A stretch of 64,000 nt of DNA from Sinomicrobium soli (GTDB lineage Bacteria; Bacteroidota; Bacteroidia; Flavobacteriales; Flavobacteriaceae): assembly GCF_003285545.1 (NCBI RefSeq), contig NZ_QLNV01000012.1, forward strand, positions 51,971 to 115,970. The letters run 5' to 3'. The position numbers were made by a program, and so were the translations under genes. Below the pieces are notes generated by a model that searched no databases, was not told the origin of the DNA, and saw nothing but the letters and a program-made list of their open reading frames with translations. Positions 35,245 through 44,425 of this stretch are shown piece by piece. How positions within the stretch are numbered: the first letter of the stretch is position 1; each line of letters begins with the position of its first letter.

Positions 35245-37749
35245 ATGCGTCTTGTTACTCTGCTTATATGCCTCGTTATTTCCATTCCTCCCCTCTATCC
35301 GCAATCGCCGAAACCCTATACTTCTTCCGAGATATACCACGCGGTAAAAAAGCTGAATTTTCTCGGGACCGCGCTCTATATAGCGGCTCATCCCGACGAT
35401 GAAAACACGCAGATGATCTCCTATCTCTCCAATGAGGTCCACGCCCGGACGGCCTATCTGTCCCTGACCCGCGGAGATGGCGGGCAGAACCTGATCGGCA
35501 CCGAACTCAGGGAGCTTCTGGGCGTGATAAGGACCCAGGAGTTACTGGCCGCAAGGCGTATTGACGGCGGGGAGCAACTGTTCTCCAGGGCCAACGATTT
35601 CGGCTTTTCAAAATATCCCGACGAAACGTTTAACATCTGGGACAAAGACAGCGTTCTTGCCGATGTGGTACTGGCGATCCGGAAATTCCGGCCCGATATC
35701 ATCATCAACCGATTCGACCACCGCAGTCCGGGCACTACACACGGCCATCATACGGCCTCGGCCATGCTCAGTGTGGAAGCCTTCGGCCTTTCGGCCGATA
35801 CGGACAGTTATCCCGGCCAGTTGGCACAATTGCAGCCCTGGCAGCCAAAAAGACTTTTTTTCAATACCTCGTGGTGGTTTTACGGGAGCCAGGACAAATT
35901 TGAAGAAGCCTCGAAGAAAGGGCTTATCGCCATCAATATCGGAAAGTACTACCCCGAGCTGGGGAAAAGCAACGGGGAAATTGCCGCCCTGAGCCGGAGC
36001 CAGCACCGCAGCCAGGGGTTCGGGAGCCCTGCATCGCGGGGAAGCTCAACAGAATACCTCGAACTGCTCAAGGGTGACAGGCCCGGAGATAACGACCTCT
36101 TTGCAGGGATCAATACCACCTGGTCCAGGATAGACGGTACGGAAGAGATTGCCAAACTGCTGAAAAGTGTGGAACACCATTTCGACTTCGGGAACCCTGC
36201 CTCCCACCTCCCCCAGCTGGTAAAGGCCTATACCCTGATCCGGGACCTGAAAGATCCCTACTGGAAAAAACTCAAAACACGGCAGATCAAGGACATTATC
36301 CTGGCCTGTGCGGGGCTTTACCTGGAGGCTTCCACCACTACCCCCCAGGCTTCTCCCGGGACTGAAACCATCGTCCGGATAGAAGCCATCAACAGGAGCC
36401 ATGCGGATATCCGCCTGGAACATGTGGATATCGTTCAGGCCGGAACGGAAAAGAAGACAGACCTCCCCTTGCCCTATAACCGGGAAAAAAGCCTGGAGTT
36501 GGCTGTCCCGGTCCCGGAACAGGCAGGTTATTCCGCTCCGTACTGGCTTACACATAAGGGGACAACGGGAATGTACCGTGCTGAGAAAAAATATATCGGC
36601 CTGCCCGAAACCCCTTCGCTGCTCACTGCCGGTTTCCGGGTAATCATAGAAGGAACCCCCCTCGACTTCCGCAAGGATGTGGTCTACAAATACACCGACC
36701 CGGCCCGGGGAGAACGCTATCAGCCTTTCCAGATACTTCCGCCGGTCACGGCAAGTACGGGAAATGATGTCAATATTTTCAGGAACACCCCGAAAACGAT
36801 CCCCGTAAAGGTAAAGGCCATCACAGGGCACATCGACGCCTCCGTTTCACTGGATATCCCCGACGGATGGTCGGTGACCCCCGACCGCATCCCCCTGAAA
36901 CTGGAAAACAGGGGGGAAGAAAAAACCGTTATTTTCAATGTCGCTCCCCCGGAAAAAGAAAGCGAGGGAATCATTACCCCCATAGTACACATCAACGGAA
37001 AAAAATACGACAGGAAGCTTGCCGAGATCAATTACGATCATATCCCCTTCCAGTCTGTCCTGCTCCCCGCAGAAGCGAAGGTGGTAAACCTGGACCTCAA
37101 AAAAGCAGGGCATACGGTGGGGTATATACCCGGTGCAGGCGATAAGATCCCGGAAAGTCTCCGGCAGCTGGGATACCAGGTCAGTACCATAGATATCACA
37201 TCCATATCAAAAGCTTCCCTTTCCGGCTTCGACGCCGTGGTGGTCGGGATCAGGGCATATAATGTTTTTCCTTCACTGTATACCAGACAGGCAGCCTTAC
37301 TCGATTATGTAAAATCCGGGGGTACCCTTATCGTACAGTACAATACCGTAGGGCGTAGCAATACGACCGATGTAAAACCCCCGTACCCCTTTCGGCTCTC
37401 CCGGGACAGGGTGACCGATGAAAACGCCAAAGTGACCCTGCTCGACAGGGAACACCCCATACTCAATACACCCAACAAGATAGGCCCGGCCGATTTTGAA
37501 GGCTGGGTACAGGAAAGGGGGCTTTACTTCCCAGACCAGTGGGCAGAGGAATACCATGCCCCGTTATCCATGCACGATACCGGCGAAAATCCTAAAGAAG
37601 GCAGCCTGCTTGTAGCTCCTTACGGAAAAGGTTATTATATTTACACGGGACTCAGTTTTTTCAGGGAATTACCCGCCGGGGTCCCGGGAGCATTCAAACT
37701 GTTTACCAATATGCTTTCGATAGGGAAGCAAAAAGCAAACAGCCCGTAA
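35245..37749 (+). CDS. PIG-L/LmbE-family deacetylase with large C-terminal extension
   Basis: 834 residues with a signal peptide (1-20). The N-terminal domain (about 35-290) is a LmbE-type zinc deacetylase: AHPDDE (48-53) carries the catalytic Asp and zinc ligands, and THGHH (165-169) the later histidine ligand. The middle (about 345-610) is beta-rich, perhaps immunoglobulin-like domains. The last ~200 residues hold a Rossmann or glutamine-amidotransferase-like fold (FDAVVVGIRAYN, YVKSGGTLIVQYNT). Plain LmbE enzymes have 220-280 residues. The likely role is removal of N-acetyl groups from an extracytoplasmic sugar; the substrate is unknown. It overlaps nothing, and a 41-residue gene starts one base after its stop. 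Confidence 0.85.
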   Translation: MRLVTLLICLVISIPPLYPQSPKPYTSSEIYHAVKKLNFLGTALYIAAHPDDENTQMISYLSNEVHARTAYLSLTRGDGGQNLIGTELRELLGVIRTQELLAARRIDGGEQLFSRANDFGFSKYPDETFNIWDKDSVLADVVLAIRKFRPDIIINRFDHRSPGTTHGHHTASAMLSVEAFGLSADTDSYPGQLAQLQPWQPKRLFFNTSWWFYGSQDKFEEASKKGLIAINIGKYYPELGKSNGEIAALSRSQHRSQGFGSPASRGSSTEYLELLKGDRPGDNDLFAGINTTWSRIDGTEEIAKLLKSVEHHFDFGNPASHLPQLVKAYTLIRDLKDPYWKKLKTRQIKDIILACAGLYLEASTTTPQASPGTETIVRIEAINRSHADIRLEHVDIVQAGTEKKTDLPLPYNREKSLELAVPVPEQAGYSAPYWLTHKGTTGMYRAEKKYIGLPETPSLLTAGFRVIIEGTPLDFRKDVVYKYTDPARGERYQPFQILPPVTASTGNDVNIFRNTPKTIPVKVKAITGHIDASVSLDIPDGWSVTPDRIPLKLENRGEEKTVIFNVAPPEKESEGIITPIVHINGKKYDRKLAEINYDHIPFQSVLLPAEAKVVNLDLKKAGHTVGYIPGAGDKIPESLRQLGYQVSTIDITSISKASLSGFDAVVVGIRAYNVFPSLYTRQAALLDYVKSGGTLIVQYNTVGRSNTTDVKPPYPFRLSRDRVTDENAKVTLLDREHPILNTPNKIGPADFEGWVQERGLYFPDQWAEEYHAPLSMHDTGENPKEGSLLVAPYGKGYYIYTGLSFFRELPAGVPGAFKLFTNMLSIGKQKANSP

Positions 37750-37750
37750 A

Positions 37751-37876
37751 ATGAAGAAAAAACAGGGATATCGCATTTCACCAAAATGGCACTGGAAAAC
37801 CAGCTATACCCTGGTGCTCATTGCCAATGCCGTTTATATCATACTGTTTTATTTCATGATGCAGGAAAACTGTTAG
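37751..37876 (+). CDS. 41-residue single-helix membrane protein
   Basis: A complete short gene starting one base after the PIG-L stop and ending 3 bases before the symporter start. It begins MKKKQGYRISPKWHWK, a basic cytoplasmic segment, then one hydrophobic helix (about 20-37, YTLVLIANAVYIILFYFM) and ends MQENC. The positive N-terminus and single helix suggest an inner-membrane protein. Tight packing between two genes argues for co-translation and a role as a helper subunit of the symporter. I do not recognise a named family. Confidence 0.7.
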   Translation: MKKKQGYRISPKWHWKTSYTLVLIANAVYIILFYFMMQENC

Positions 37877-37879
37877 TCC

Positions 37880-39607
37880 ATGGAAAGAATCGACTGGATC
37901 ATACTGTATACCACCCTTCTTTTCATCGTTGTTTACGGCACATGGAAAACGAAGAAAAATTCCTCTGTCAAAGACTATATACTGGGCAATAAGGAATCCA
38001 AATGGTGGACTATTGGTCTATCGGTCATGGCTACCCAGGCCAGCGCGATCACCTTCCTGTCTACTCCCGGGCAGGCTTTTCACGACGGAATGGGCTTTGT
38101 ACAGTTCTACTTCGGGCTGCCCCTGGCCATCATTGTGATCTGCATGGTATTTATCCCGGTATATCACAGGCTGAAAGTATACACGGCATACGAATTCCTC
38201 GAACAGCGGTTCGACCTGAAAACACGTACGCTCACTGCCATACTGTTTCTCATACAGCGCGGGCTGGCTGCGGGAATTACCATTTATGCACCTTCCATCA
38301 TACTTTCTGCAGTACTGGGATGGGATCTCAAGACACTGAATATCATTATAGGTACACTGGTCATCATTTACACCGTGGCGGGAGGTACCAAAGCGGTCAA
38401 TGTTACACAGAAACAACAGATGTTTGTGATCATGTCCGGAATGTTCGTGGCGTTTTTTCTCATCCTCCACTACCTGCCGGACGACCTCACGTTTAACAAG
38501 GCGCTCAAGGTGGCAGGGGCCAACGACAAACTCGACATCCTCGATTTCTCCCTGGATGCGGAAAGCCGCTATACCTTCTGGAGCGGGATTACGGGAGGCT
38601 TTTTCCTGATGCTCTCCTATTTCGGCACCGACCAGAGCCAGGTACAGCGCTACCTTTCCGGAAAATCGATAAGGGAAAGCCAGCTGGGACTTGTTTTCAA
38701 CGGCCTGCTGAAAGTGCCCATGCAATTCTTTATCCTCCTGGTAGGGGTCATGGTTTTTGTATTCTATCAATATCACGATTCTCCCCTCAACTTTAATCCC
38801 GCCGCCACAGAAGCGGTAATGAATTCATCATACGCCGATGAATACCAGCAACTGGAACGCGACCACAAAAGCCTGGAAACCCGGAAAAAAATGGCCCAGG
38901 AATACTATTCCGGTGTGCTCAGCGTCAAGGATTACCAGCTGGTCATGGCGGCAAAAAGAAAGATAAAACAGATCAATCTGGAAGAGCGGGAAAACCGCGC
39001 CAGGGCCAGGACACTTATAGAAAAAGCCGATCCCGCGATCGAGACCAACGACAAGGACTACGTTTTCATACACTTTATCCTGAACAATCTTCCCACGGGA
39101 TTTATCGGGCTTCTCCTGGCCGTAATACTCTCCGCCGCCATGTCGTCCACGGCATCGGAACTCAATGCCCTCGGGACCATTACAACCATGGACCTCTACA
39201 AGAGAAACCGGAACAACAGCAAGGACGACAGGCACTACCTGGCCGCATCCAAATGGTTTACCTTTCTCTGGGGAGCCATAGCCATACTGTTTGCCAATTT
39301 CGGGTCGCTGGTAGACAATCTCATACAACTGGTAAACATCATCGGCTCGGTCTTCTACGGCAATGTGCTGGGGATATTCCTGCTGGCTTTCTTTTTCCGG
39401 TTTATACGGGGTAATGCCGTGTTCTGGGCAGCCCTGATCACACAAAGCATCATATTCTTTATCTATTACCGGTTCGTATACCTCGAAGAACATATCGGGT
39501 ATCTCTGGCTTAATTTTATCGGATGTGTACTGGTCATCCTGATCGCCATACTCCTCGAAGGAATACAACGGAGCTTTAAAAAGGGACGGGCATTATCCCC
39601 GGAATAG
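37880..39607 (+). CDS. Sodium:solute symporter, SSS family
   Basis: 575 residues with about 13 membrane helices, of the same family as sialic-acid, sugar and proline symporters. Typical motifs are GNKESKWWTIGLSVMATQAS near the N-terminus and VILSAAMSSTASELNALGTI (about 414-433), which contribute to the sodium and substrate sites. An unusually long charged insert (about 313-393, rich in Lys, Glu and Arg, coiled-coil-like) separates two helices. It probably imports a sugar or amino sugar; the PIG-L neighbour suggests a deacetylated one, but that is conjecture. Confidence 0.92.
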   Translation: MERIDWIILYTTLLFIVVYGTWKTKKNSSVKDYILGNKESKWWTIGLSVMATQASAITFLSTPGQAFHDGMGFVQFYFGLPLAIIVICMVFIPVYHRLKVYTAYEFLEQRFDLKTRTLTAILFLIQRGLAAGITIYAPSIILSAVLGWDLKTLNIIIGTLVIIYTVAGGTKAVNVTQKQQMFVIMSGMFVAFFLILHYLPDDLTFNKALKVAGANDKLDILDFSLDAESRYTFWSGITGGFFLMLSYFGTDQSQVQRYLSGKSIRESQLGLVFNGLLKVPMQFFILLVGVMVFVFYQYHDSPLNFNPAATEAVMNSSYADEYQQLERDHKSLETRKKMAQEYYSGVLSVKDYQLVMAAKRKIKQINLEERENRARARTLIEKADPAIETNDKDYVFIHFILNNLPTGFIGLLLAVILSAAMSSTASELNALGTITTMDLYKRNRNNSKDDRHYLAASKWFTFLWGAIAILFANFGSLVDNLIQLVNIIGSVFYGNVLGIFLLAFFFRFIRGNAVFWAALITQSIIFFIYYRFVYLEEHIGYLWLNFIGCVLVILIAILLEGIQRSFKKGRALSPE

Positions 39608-39631
39608 CAGATAGCCCCCGGGCATTTTTAC

Positions 39632-39639
39632 TATCTTTG
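39632..39639 (+). promoter_or_regulatory. -7 box upstream of miaE
   Basis: TATCTTTG fits TAnnTTTG and is followed by TA, as in many Flavobacterial promoters. It lies 110 bases before the miaE ATG. The long leader between contains a GC-rich pairable stretch (39640-39700). Confidence 0.5.
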
Positions 39640-39749
39640 TACCGGGCAGGCCCGAAATTCCGGCAGACGAAGCCGGGGCTCCATATAAATACGGCATACG
39701 GGAATGCCCTGATAAGACTGATAATCACAGCCGATAATACCAAAAGATC

Positions 39750-40331
39750 ATGTTAGGACTCAAATTACCTACGGACCCCCGCTGGGTGAATATCGTAGAG
39801 AAAAATATCGAAGAAATACTTACCGACCACGCCTATTGTGAACAAAAGGCAGCCAGTACGGCAGTCTCGCTTATCGTTTCCTTTCCGGAATACACCGAAC
39901 TGGTACAGGAAATGACGGCCCTGGTCAGGGAAGAGATCAGCCATTTTAAAATGGTACACGACAGGATTATAGCCCGCGGATGGGTACTGGGGCGGGAACG
40001 GAAGGACCAGTATGTCATAGAGCTCATGAAGTTTTTCCCAAAAGGAGGAAGCCGGCAGTCTCACCTTGTTCACCGCCTTTTATATGCCGCCTTGATCGAA
40101 GCCCGCAGCTGTGAGCGTTTTCGCCTGCTTTCGGAAAACATACAGGACGAGGAACTGGCTACCTTTTACCGCAACCTGATGGCCAGCGAGGCCAATCACT
40201 ACACCATGTTCCTCGCCTTCGCCAGAAAATACGGCGACCGGGAAGAGGTGGACCAAAAATGGCAGGCCCTGCTGGAACACGAAGCCGGGATCATGAAAGA
40301 CCTCGGCAAAAGGGAGACCATGCACGGATAG
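39750..40331 (+). CDS. miaE: tRNA 2-methylthio-N6-isopentenyladenosine-37 hydroxylase
   Basis: 193 residues, the family length. MiaE is a non-haem diiron enzyme that hydroxylates the isopentenyl group of ms2i6A37 in tRNA. The ferritin-like diiron ligands are visible: Glu31, Glu62 with His65 (EISH), Glu117, and Glu147 with His150 (EANH). It needs MiaA and MiaB products, which are not in the window. It is convergent with fabI and ends at a strong shared terminator. Confidence 0.93.
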   Translation: MLGLKLPTDPRWVNIVEKNIEEILTDHAYCEQKAASTAVSLIVSFPEYTELVQEMTALVREEISHFKMVHDRIIARGWVLGRERKDQYVIELMKFFPKGGSRQSHLVHRLLYAALIEARSCERFRLLSENIQDEELATFYRNLMASEANHYTMFLAFARKYGDREEVDQKWQALLEHEAGIMKDLGKRETMHG

Positions 40332-40373
40332 GATAGTACACAAAAAAATCCCGTCGGTAAAACCGGACGGAAT

Positions 40374-40410
40374 AAAAAAAATCCTGTCTATCACCGACAG
40401 GATTTTTTTT
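40374..40410. terminator. Bidirectional terminator between miaE and fabI
   Basis: A perfect 15-bp stem (40374-40388 with 40396-40410) around a 7-base loop, with A8 on the left and T8 on the right, so it works for both convergent genes. A smaller imperfect stem (about 40351-40370, CCGTCGGT with ACCGGACGG) precedes it. Confidence 0.92.
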
Positions 40411-40436
40411 GCTGCATCCGGAAAGGATGACAGGTG

Positions 40437-41246
40437 CTATTTCACAAATTTTTCCATCACCTCGTTGCTCACCCCGGTATTGGAGAAGCCCCCGTCGTGG
40501 TAAAGGTTCTGCATGGTCACCTTCCGGGTAAGGTCTGAAAAGAGGGTCAGCGTATAATCTGCACATTCTGCTGCCGTGGCATTCCCCAGCGGCGACATCA
40601 TGTCGGCATAGGCGATAAACCCGTCAAATCCCTTTACGCCCTGTCCGGCCGTGGTAGGTGTCGGGGACTGGGAAATGGTATTGACCCTCACCTTTTTGTC
40701 CTTGCCGTAAAAATATCCGAAACTCCGCGCTATGGATTCCAGGTAAGCCTTGTTGTCGGCCATATCGTTGTAATCGGGAAAAGTGCGTTGCGCCGCCATA
40801 TAAGACAGGGCTACGATACTCCCCCATTCGTTCATGGCATCGTTTTTATGCAGGGTTTGCAGTACCTTGTGAAAAGAAACCGCCGATACGTCCCATCCCT
40901 TTGTCGTAAAATCGTAATTCTGATCCGTATAATGCCTTCCTTTCCTCACGTTTACCGACATGCCAATGGAATGCAGTACAAAATCCAGCTTACCTCCAAG
41001 AACCTCCACGGATTGTTCCACCAGCTTCTGCAGGTCATCGAGATTGGTGGCGTCTGCAGGAATGATCTCGGAACCGGTTTTTTCCGCCAGATCTTTTATC
41101 TGCCCCATTCTCATGGCAATAGGTGCATTGGTAAGCACAAAAGTACCTCCTTCTTCATGAACCCGTTCTGCGGTTTTCCAGGCAATGGAGTTCTCATCCA
41201 GGGCCCCGAAAATAATCCCTTTTTTTCCTTTTAGTAAATTGTACAT
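40437..41246 (-). CDS. fabI: Enoyl-[acyl-carrier-protein] reductase (NADH)
   Basis: 269 residues. FabI performs the last reduction in each cycle of type II fatty acid synthesis. It is a short-chain-dehydrogenase-like protein with the FabI catalytic pair Tyr159-x6-Lys166 (YNDMADNK) and the FabI-type cofactor motif GALDENSIAW (14-23) with SIAW. LSYMAAQRTFPDYN and the substrate-binding SPTPTTAGQGVKGF also agree. Tyr149 and Ala151-152 context matches triclosan-sensitive homologues, but sensitivity cannot be predicted from this. Confidence 0.96.
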   Translation of the reverse strand: MYNLLKGKKGIIFGALDENSIAWKTAERVHEEGGTFVLTNAPIAMRMGQIKDLAEKTGSEIIPADATNLDDLQKLVEQSVEVLGGKLDFVLHSIGMSVNVRKGRHYTDQNYDFTTKGWDVSAVSFHKVLQTLHKNDAMNEWGSIVALSYMAAQRTFPDYNDMADNKAYLESIARSFGYFYGKDKKVRVNTISQSPTPTTAGQGVKGFDGFIAYADMMSPLGNATAAECADYTLTLFSDLTRKVTMQNLYHDGGFSNTGVSNEVMEKFVK

Positions 41247-41372
41247 TTCTATCTGTTATGTTTGTCGTTTATGATTTTACCACTCGTAAGACAGCCTCTG
41301 TCCTGATCGCTTCCGGAAACGCACCGGCTTGTCCATAACAGGCCGTGCAAATATCTGTACCGGGATTGGATA

Positions 41373-43028
41373 TTACAATAATAACAATTCTCTGGCATGT
41401 GACAGGGCCGATTCCGAAATATTTTTACCGCTGAGCATTTCCGCGATCTCTCTCACGCGCTCCTCTCCGCCCAGTTCCCTGATCTCCGTAGACGTAGTCT
41501 CGCCGGACTCCTCCTTGTATATCTTGAAGTGCCTCCCCCCCTTTGCCGCGATCTGCGGGAGATGGGTAATGGCAAAAACCTGCATCCGTTCTCCCATCTG
41601 TTTCATGATATCGCCCATCTTGTCGGCCACTTCTCCCGATACCCCGGTATCGATTTCATCAAACATGATGGTGGGCAGCATTTCATACCTGGCCAGGATA
41701 GCCTTGATCGAAAGCATGATCCGGGACAACTCTCCTCCCGAAGCCACTTTTTTCAATTCGCCGTAATGGCTTCCCTTATTGGCCGAGAACAGGAACTGCA
41801 GCTCATCCCTCCCGTTGGTAAAGAAAGAGGTCGTAGGAACGATCTCTATACGGAAAGTCGCGTTGGGCATTCCCAGTTTGCTCAGCGATTCTTCCAGCGA
41901 CTTTTTAAGTCCCGGGACTGCTTTCCCGCGATTCCTGCTTATGCGGTCTGCTACCTTTCCCAGCGCTTCCTCCAGTTCCAGCACCTGCAATTGCTTGCTC
42001 TTGATCTCCTGCTCCAGGTTTTCCGTAACCGACACCTTTTCTGCCAGGCTATCCCTGACGGCTATCAGTTCTTCCATCCCGAGAGCCCCGTGTTTTTTCT
42101 GCAGGTCGTACAGGAGCTGTAATTTCGAACTCACTTCTTCCAGCTGACCGGGATCGGCTTCTATGGTCTCGTTGAGGTTCTGTATTTCGTTGAAAGTGTC
42201 ATCCAGTTCGATAAATGCCGAACTGACCCTTTCGTAAAGTTCGTCAAACCCCTTTCCGTATCCGCTGAGTTTTCCGAGGGCGCTTCGCATACTGTTGAGA
42301 TGCACCAGTATGCCCGATTGCTCATCGCTGAGCAATTGCGAAGAAAAAGCCAGTTTTTCCCTGATATCTTCCACATTGCCCAGTTTTTCGAAGGTGGCTT
42401 CCAGCTCTTCCAGCATGCCGGGTTCCAGTCCGGCACCGGTAAGTTCCTGGAGCAAAAAGGTATTGTAGTCCTGCTCCTTGTCGGCCTCTTTCTGGAAATC
42501 AATAAGCTTCTGAAGTTCCTTTTTCGCCTGGTAGTACAATGCCAGTTTTGCCGTATATGCAGCAATAGCATCGCGGTTCCCGGCAATGGCATCGATAACC
42601 TGGAACTGAAACTCATTGCGCGTAAGTTCCAGGGTCTGGTGTTGCGAGTGGATATCTATAAGCCGCAGGCTCAGTGCGGAAAGGATATCGAGGGTCACGG
42701 GAGTATCATTTACAAAGGCCCTCGACTTTCCCCCGGGGAGGATTTCCCGGCGGATAATGGTGTGGGCCTCGTAATCCAGATCGAGTTCCTTAAACAGTTG
42801 CTGCAGTTCATAATCGGCTATGGCAAATTCCGCTTCGACAACACACTTTTTCTCCCGGTCCTTAAGGCTGTTAAGATCAGCTCTCTTGCCCAGGACCAGG
42901 GATAGCCCACCCAGTAAAACGGACTTCCCGGAACCGGTTTCGCCGGTCATAACGGTGAGCCCCCTGTCGAAACGTACTTTCAGATCGTCGATTAAGGCAT
43001 AGTTTTTTATGGATAGTTCCAGTAACAA
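41373..43028 (-). CDS. recN: DNA repair protein RecN
   Basis: 551 residues, standard for RecN, an SMC-like ATPase that helps repair double-strand breaks. Walker A GETGSGKS is at 29-36, a long coiled-coil region at about 155-370, then the ABC signature SGGELSRIMLSIKA and Walker B with DEIDTGVSG (Asp457, Glu458). The adhesion region of the SMC hinge is short, as usual for RecN. A -7 box lies 22 bases upstream; the repeat element at 43058-43082 covers the sequence just before it. Confidence 0.96.
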   Translation of the reverse strand: MLLELSIKNYALIDDLKVRFDRGLTVMTGETGSGKSVLLGGLSLVLGKRADLNSLKDREKKCVVEAEFAIADYELQQLFKELDLDYEAHTIIRREILPGGKSRAFVNDTPVTLDILSALSLRLIDIHSQHQTLELTRNEFQFQVIDAIAGNRDAIAAYTAKLALYYQAKKELQKLIDFQKEADKEQDYNTFLLQELTGAGLEPGMLEELEATFEKLGNVEDIREKLAFSSQLLSDEQSGILVHLNSMRSALGKLSGYGKGFDELYERVSSAFIELDDTFNEIQNLNETIEADPGQLEEVSSKLQLLYDLQKKHGALGMEELIAVRDSLAEKVSVTENLEQEIKSKQLQVLELEEALGKVADRISRNRGKAVPGLKKSLEESLSKLGMPNATFRIEIVPTTSFFTNGRDELQFLFSANKGSHYGELKKVASGGELSRIMLSIKAILARYEMLPTIMFDEIDTGVSGEVADKMGDIMKQMGERMQVFAITHLPQIAAKGGRHFKIYKEESGETTSTEIRELGGEERVREIAEMLSGKNISESALSHARELLLL

Positions 43029-43049
43029 TACACACGGTTTTTAACGCTT

Positions 43050-43057
43050 CAAATATA
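43050..43057 (-). promoter_or_regulatory. -7 box of recN
   Basis: TATATTTG on the minus strand, 22 bases before the recN start. The sequence just upstream (to 43082) is nearly the same as the one upstream of ychF, so the two genes may share a regulatory element. Confidence 0.6.
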
Positions 43058-43082
43058 CTAAGAAACTGTCTAAATTTTATCC
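43058..43082 (-). repeat. 25-base shared element, copy upstream of recN
   Basis: On the minus strand it reads GGATAAAATTTAGACAG followed by TTTCTTAG. It is 23 of 25 identical to plus-strand 31918-31942 and about 21 of 25 to minus-strand 57026-57050. It abuts the recN -7 box. Confidence 0.75.
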
Positions 43083-43153
43083 TTCGGATTCTTTATGTTT
43101 CCAATACGCCATCCGGGCCCTTCAGTTATATTGCTGAAAATTATTTGAACCGG

Positions 43154-43206
43154 GAGGCAGATTCCCTGCCTGCCGGACAGACGGGTTCACTGCGTTCTGA
43201 ATGACA
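43154..43206. repeat. Dispersed palindromic repeat, copy 2
   Basis: It shares ATTCCCTGCCTGCCGG, GGTTC and CTGAATGACA with the copy at 33201-33250, but the central palindrome is mutated (GGACAGAC), so the hairpin is weaker. Confidence 0.65.
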
Positions 43207-43226
43207 TTTTAAACAAACCAAGAACG

Positions 43227-43255
43227 ACCAACTACCAACTACGAACTAAGAACTA
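43227..43255. repeat. Degenerate AACTA word repeat reaching the prodh stop
   Basis: Four diverged 7-8 base units (ACCAACTA, CCAACTA, CGAACTA, AGAACTA). The last unit contains the CTA that is the minus-strand stop codon of the proline dehydrogenase gene. Confidence 0.55.
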
Positions 43256-44425
43256 TACCTTCCTGCGTTTGCGTTCCTTTTTAAGCAGGGTAAGCTCCCG
43301 GCTGGTCTGTCCGGCTACGGAAGTATTTTCTTCCGCCCTTCTTATCAGGTAAGGCATCACATCCTTTACCGGGCCGAAAGGAAGGTATTTTGCCACATTG
43401 TACCCGCGGGCCCCGAGGTTATAGCTGATATGGTCGCTCATTCCGTAAAGCTGCCCGAACCAGACCCTGAAATCATCCTTTTCGATACCTTTCTCTTCCA
43501 TGAGTTCAAGTAACCTGTAGGAACTCTCCTCGTTGTGGGTCCCTGAAAAGACCGCCAGGCGGTCCAGGTGTTCCACGACATAGTCCACGGCTTCATCATA
43601 GTTGTGGTCGGTGGCTTCCTTGGTCGGGCAGATAGGTGTGGGATATCCCATTTCTTCGGCCCTTTCGTTTTCCTTTTCCATATAAGCGCCCCGCACCAGT
43701 TTTACCCCTACATAAAAATCTTCTTCTTCAGCCTGCCGGTGCAATCGCCTTAAAAAGTCCATACGATCGTGACGGTACATCTGCAGGGTATTGTATACGA
43801 TCGGCTTTTTCCTGTTGTATTTCCGCATCATATCGGTAACCAGGTCATCGGCTGCATCCTGCATCCAGCTTTCTTCTGCATCGATAAGCAGGGCCACATC
43901 GAGCTGATGTGCCTTCCGGCAGGCCGAATCGAAGCGGTTGACCACCCTGTCCCACTCGTCCTGCTCCCTGATGGTGAGTTCTTTTCCTTCCCCTATTTTC
44001 TGAAAGAGGGCAAACCTTCCGAAGCCCGTAGGCTTGAATACCGCAAACGGGATGGCTTCCTTTTCCTTGACAAAATTCAGAATGTCGATAACCCTCCGGT
44101 GCGACTCGTCGAGAGGGTTTTCCTCATCCTTGCCCTCCACCGAGTAATCGAGTACCGCCGAGACTCCTTTATCATACATGCGGTCGATAACAGGCATACA
44201 ATCCTCCTCATCTGTCCCCCCGCAGAAATGATCGAATACCGTAGAACGTATCAGGCCTTCCACAGGCAAATGTGACTTGATCGCAAAATTGGCCACTGCC
44301 GTTCCGATACGTACCAATGGCTGATTGGCAATCAGCTTAAACAAGAAATACGCCCTTTCCAGCTCCGCATCGGTCTTCAGGGCAAAAGCAGTTTTTGTGT
44401 CTTCGAAAAATCGTTCCATTGACAA
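43253..44425 (-). CDS. Proline dehydrogenase
   Basis: 390 residues, a monofunctional PRODH (the bifunctional PutA is over 1000). It oxidises proline to 1-pyrroline-5-carboxylate with FAD. KLVRGAYMEKENERA (about 246-260) and the later GTHNEES and FGQLYGMSDHISYNL are the hallmark motifs of this TIM barrel. The second step (P5C dehydrogenase) is not in the window. The stop lies in a word-like repeat. A short untranslated region precedes the ATG. Confidence 0.95.
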   Translation of the reverse strand: MSMERFFEDTKTAFALKTDAELERAYFLFKLIANQPLVRIGTAVANFAIKSHLPVEGLIRSTVFDHFCGGTDEEDCMPVIDRMYDKGVSAVLDYSVEGKDEENPLDESHRRVIDILNFVKEKEAIPFAVFKPTGFGRFALFQKIGEGKELTIREQDEWDRVVNRFDSACRKAHQLDVALLIDAEESWMQDAADDLVTDMMRKYNRKKPIVYNTLQMYRHDRMDFLRRLHRQAEEEDFYVGVKLVRGAYMEKENERAEEMGYPTPICPTKEATDHNYDEAVDYVVEHLDRLAVFSGTHNEESSYRLLELMEEKGIEKDDFRVWFGQLYGMSDHISYNLGARGYNVAKYLPFGPVKDVMPYLIRRAEENTSVAGQTSRELTLLKKERKRRKV

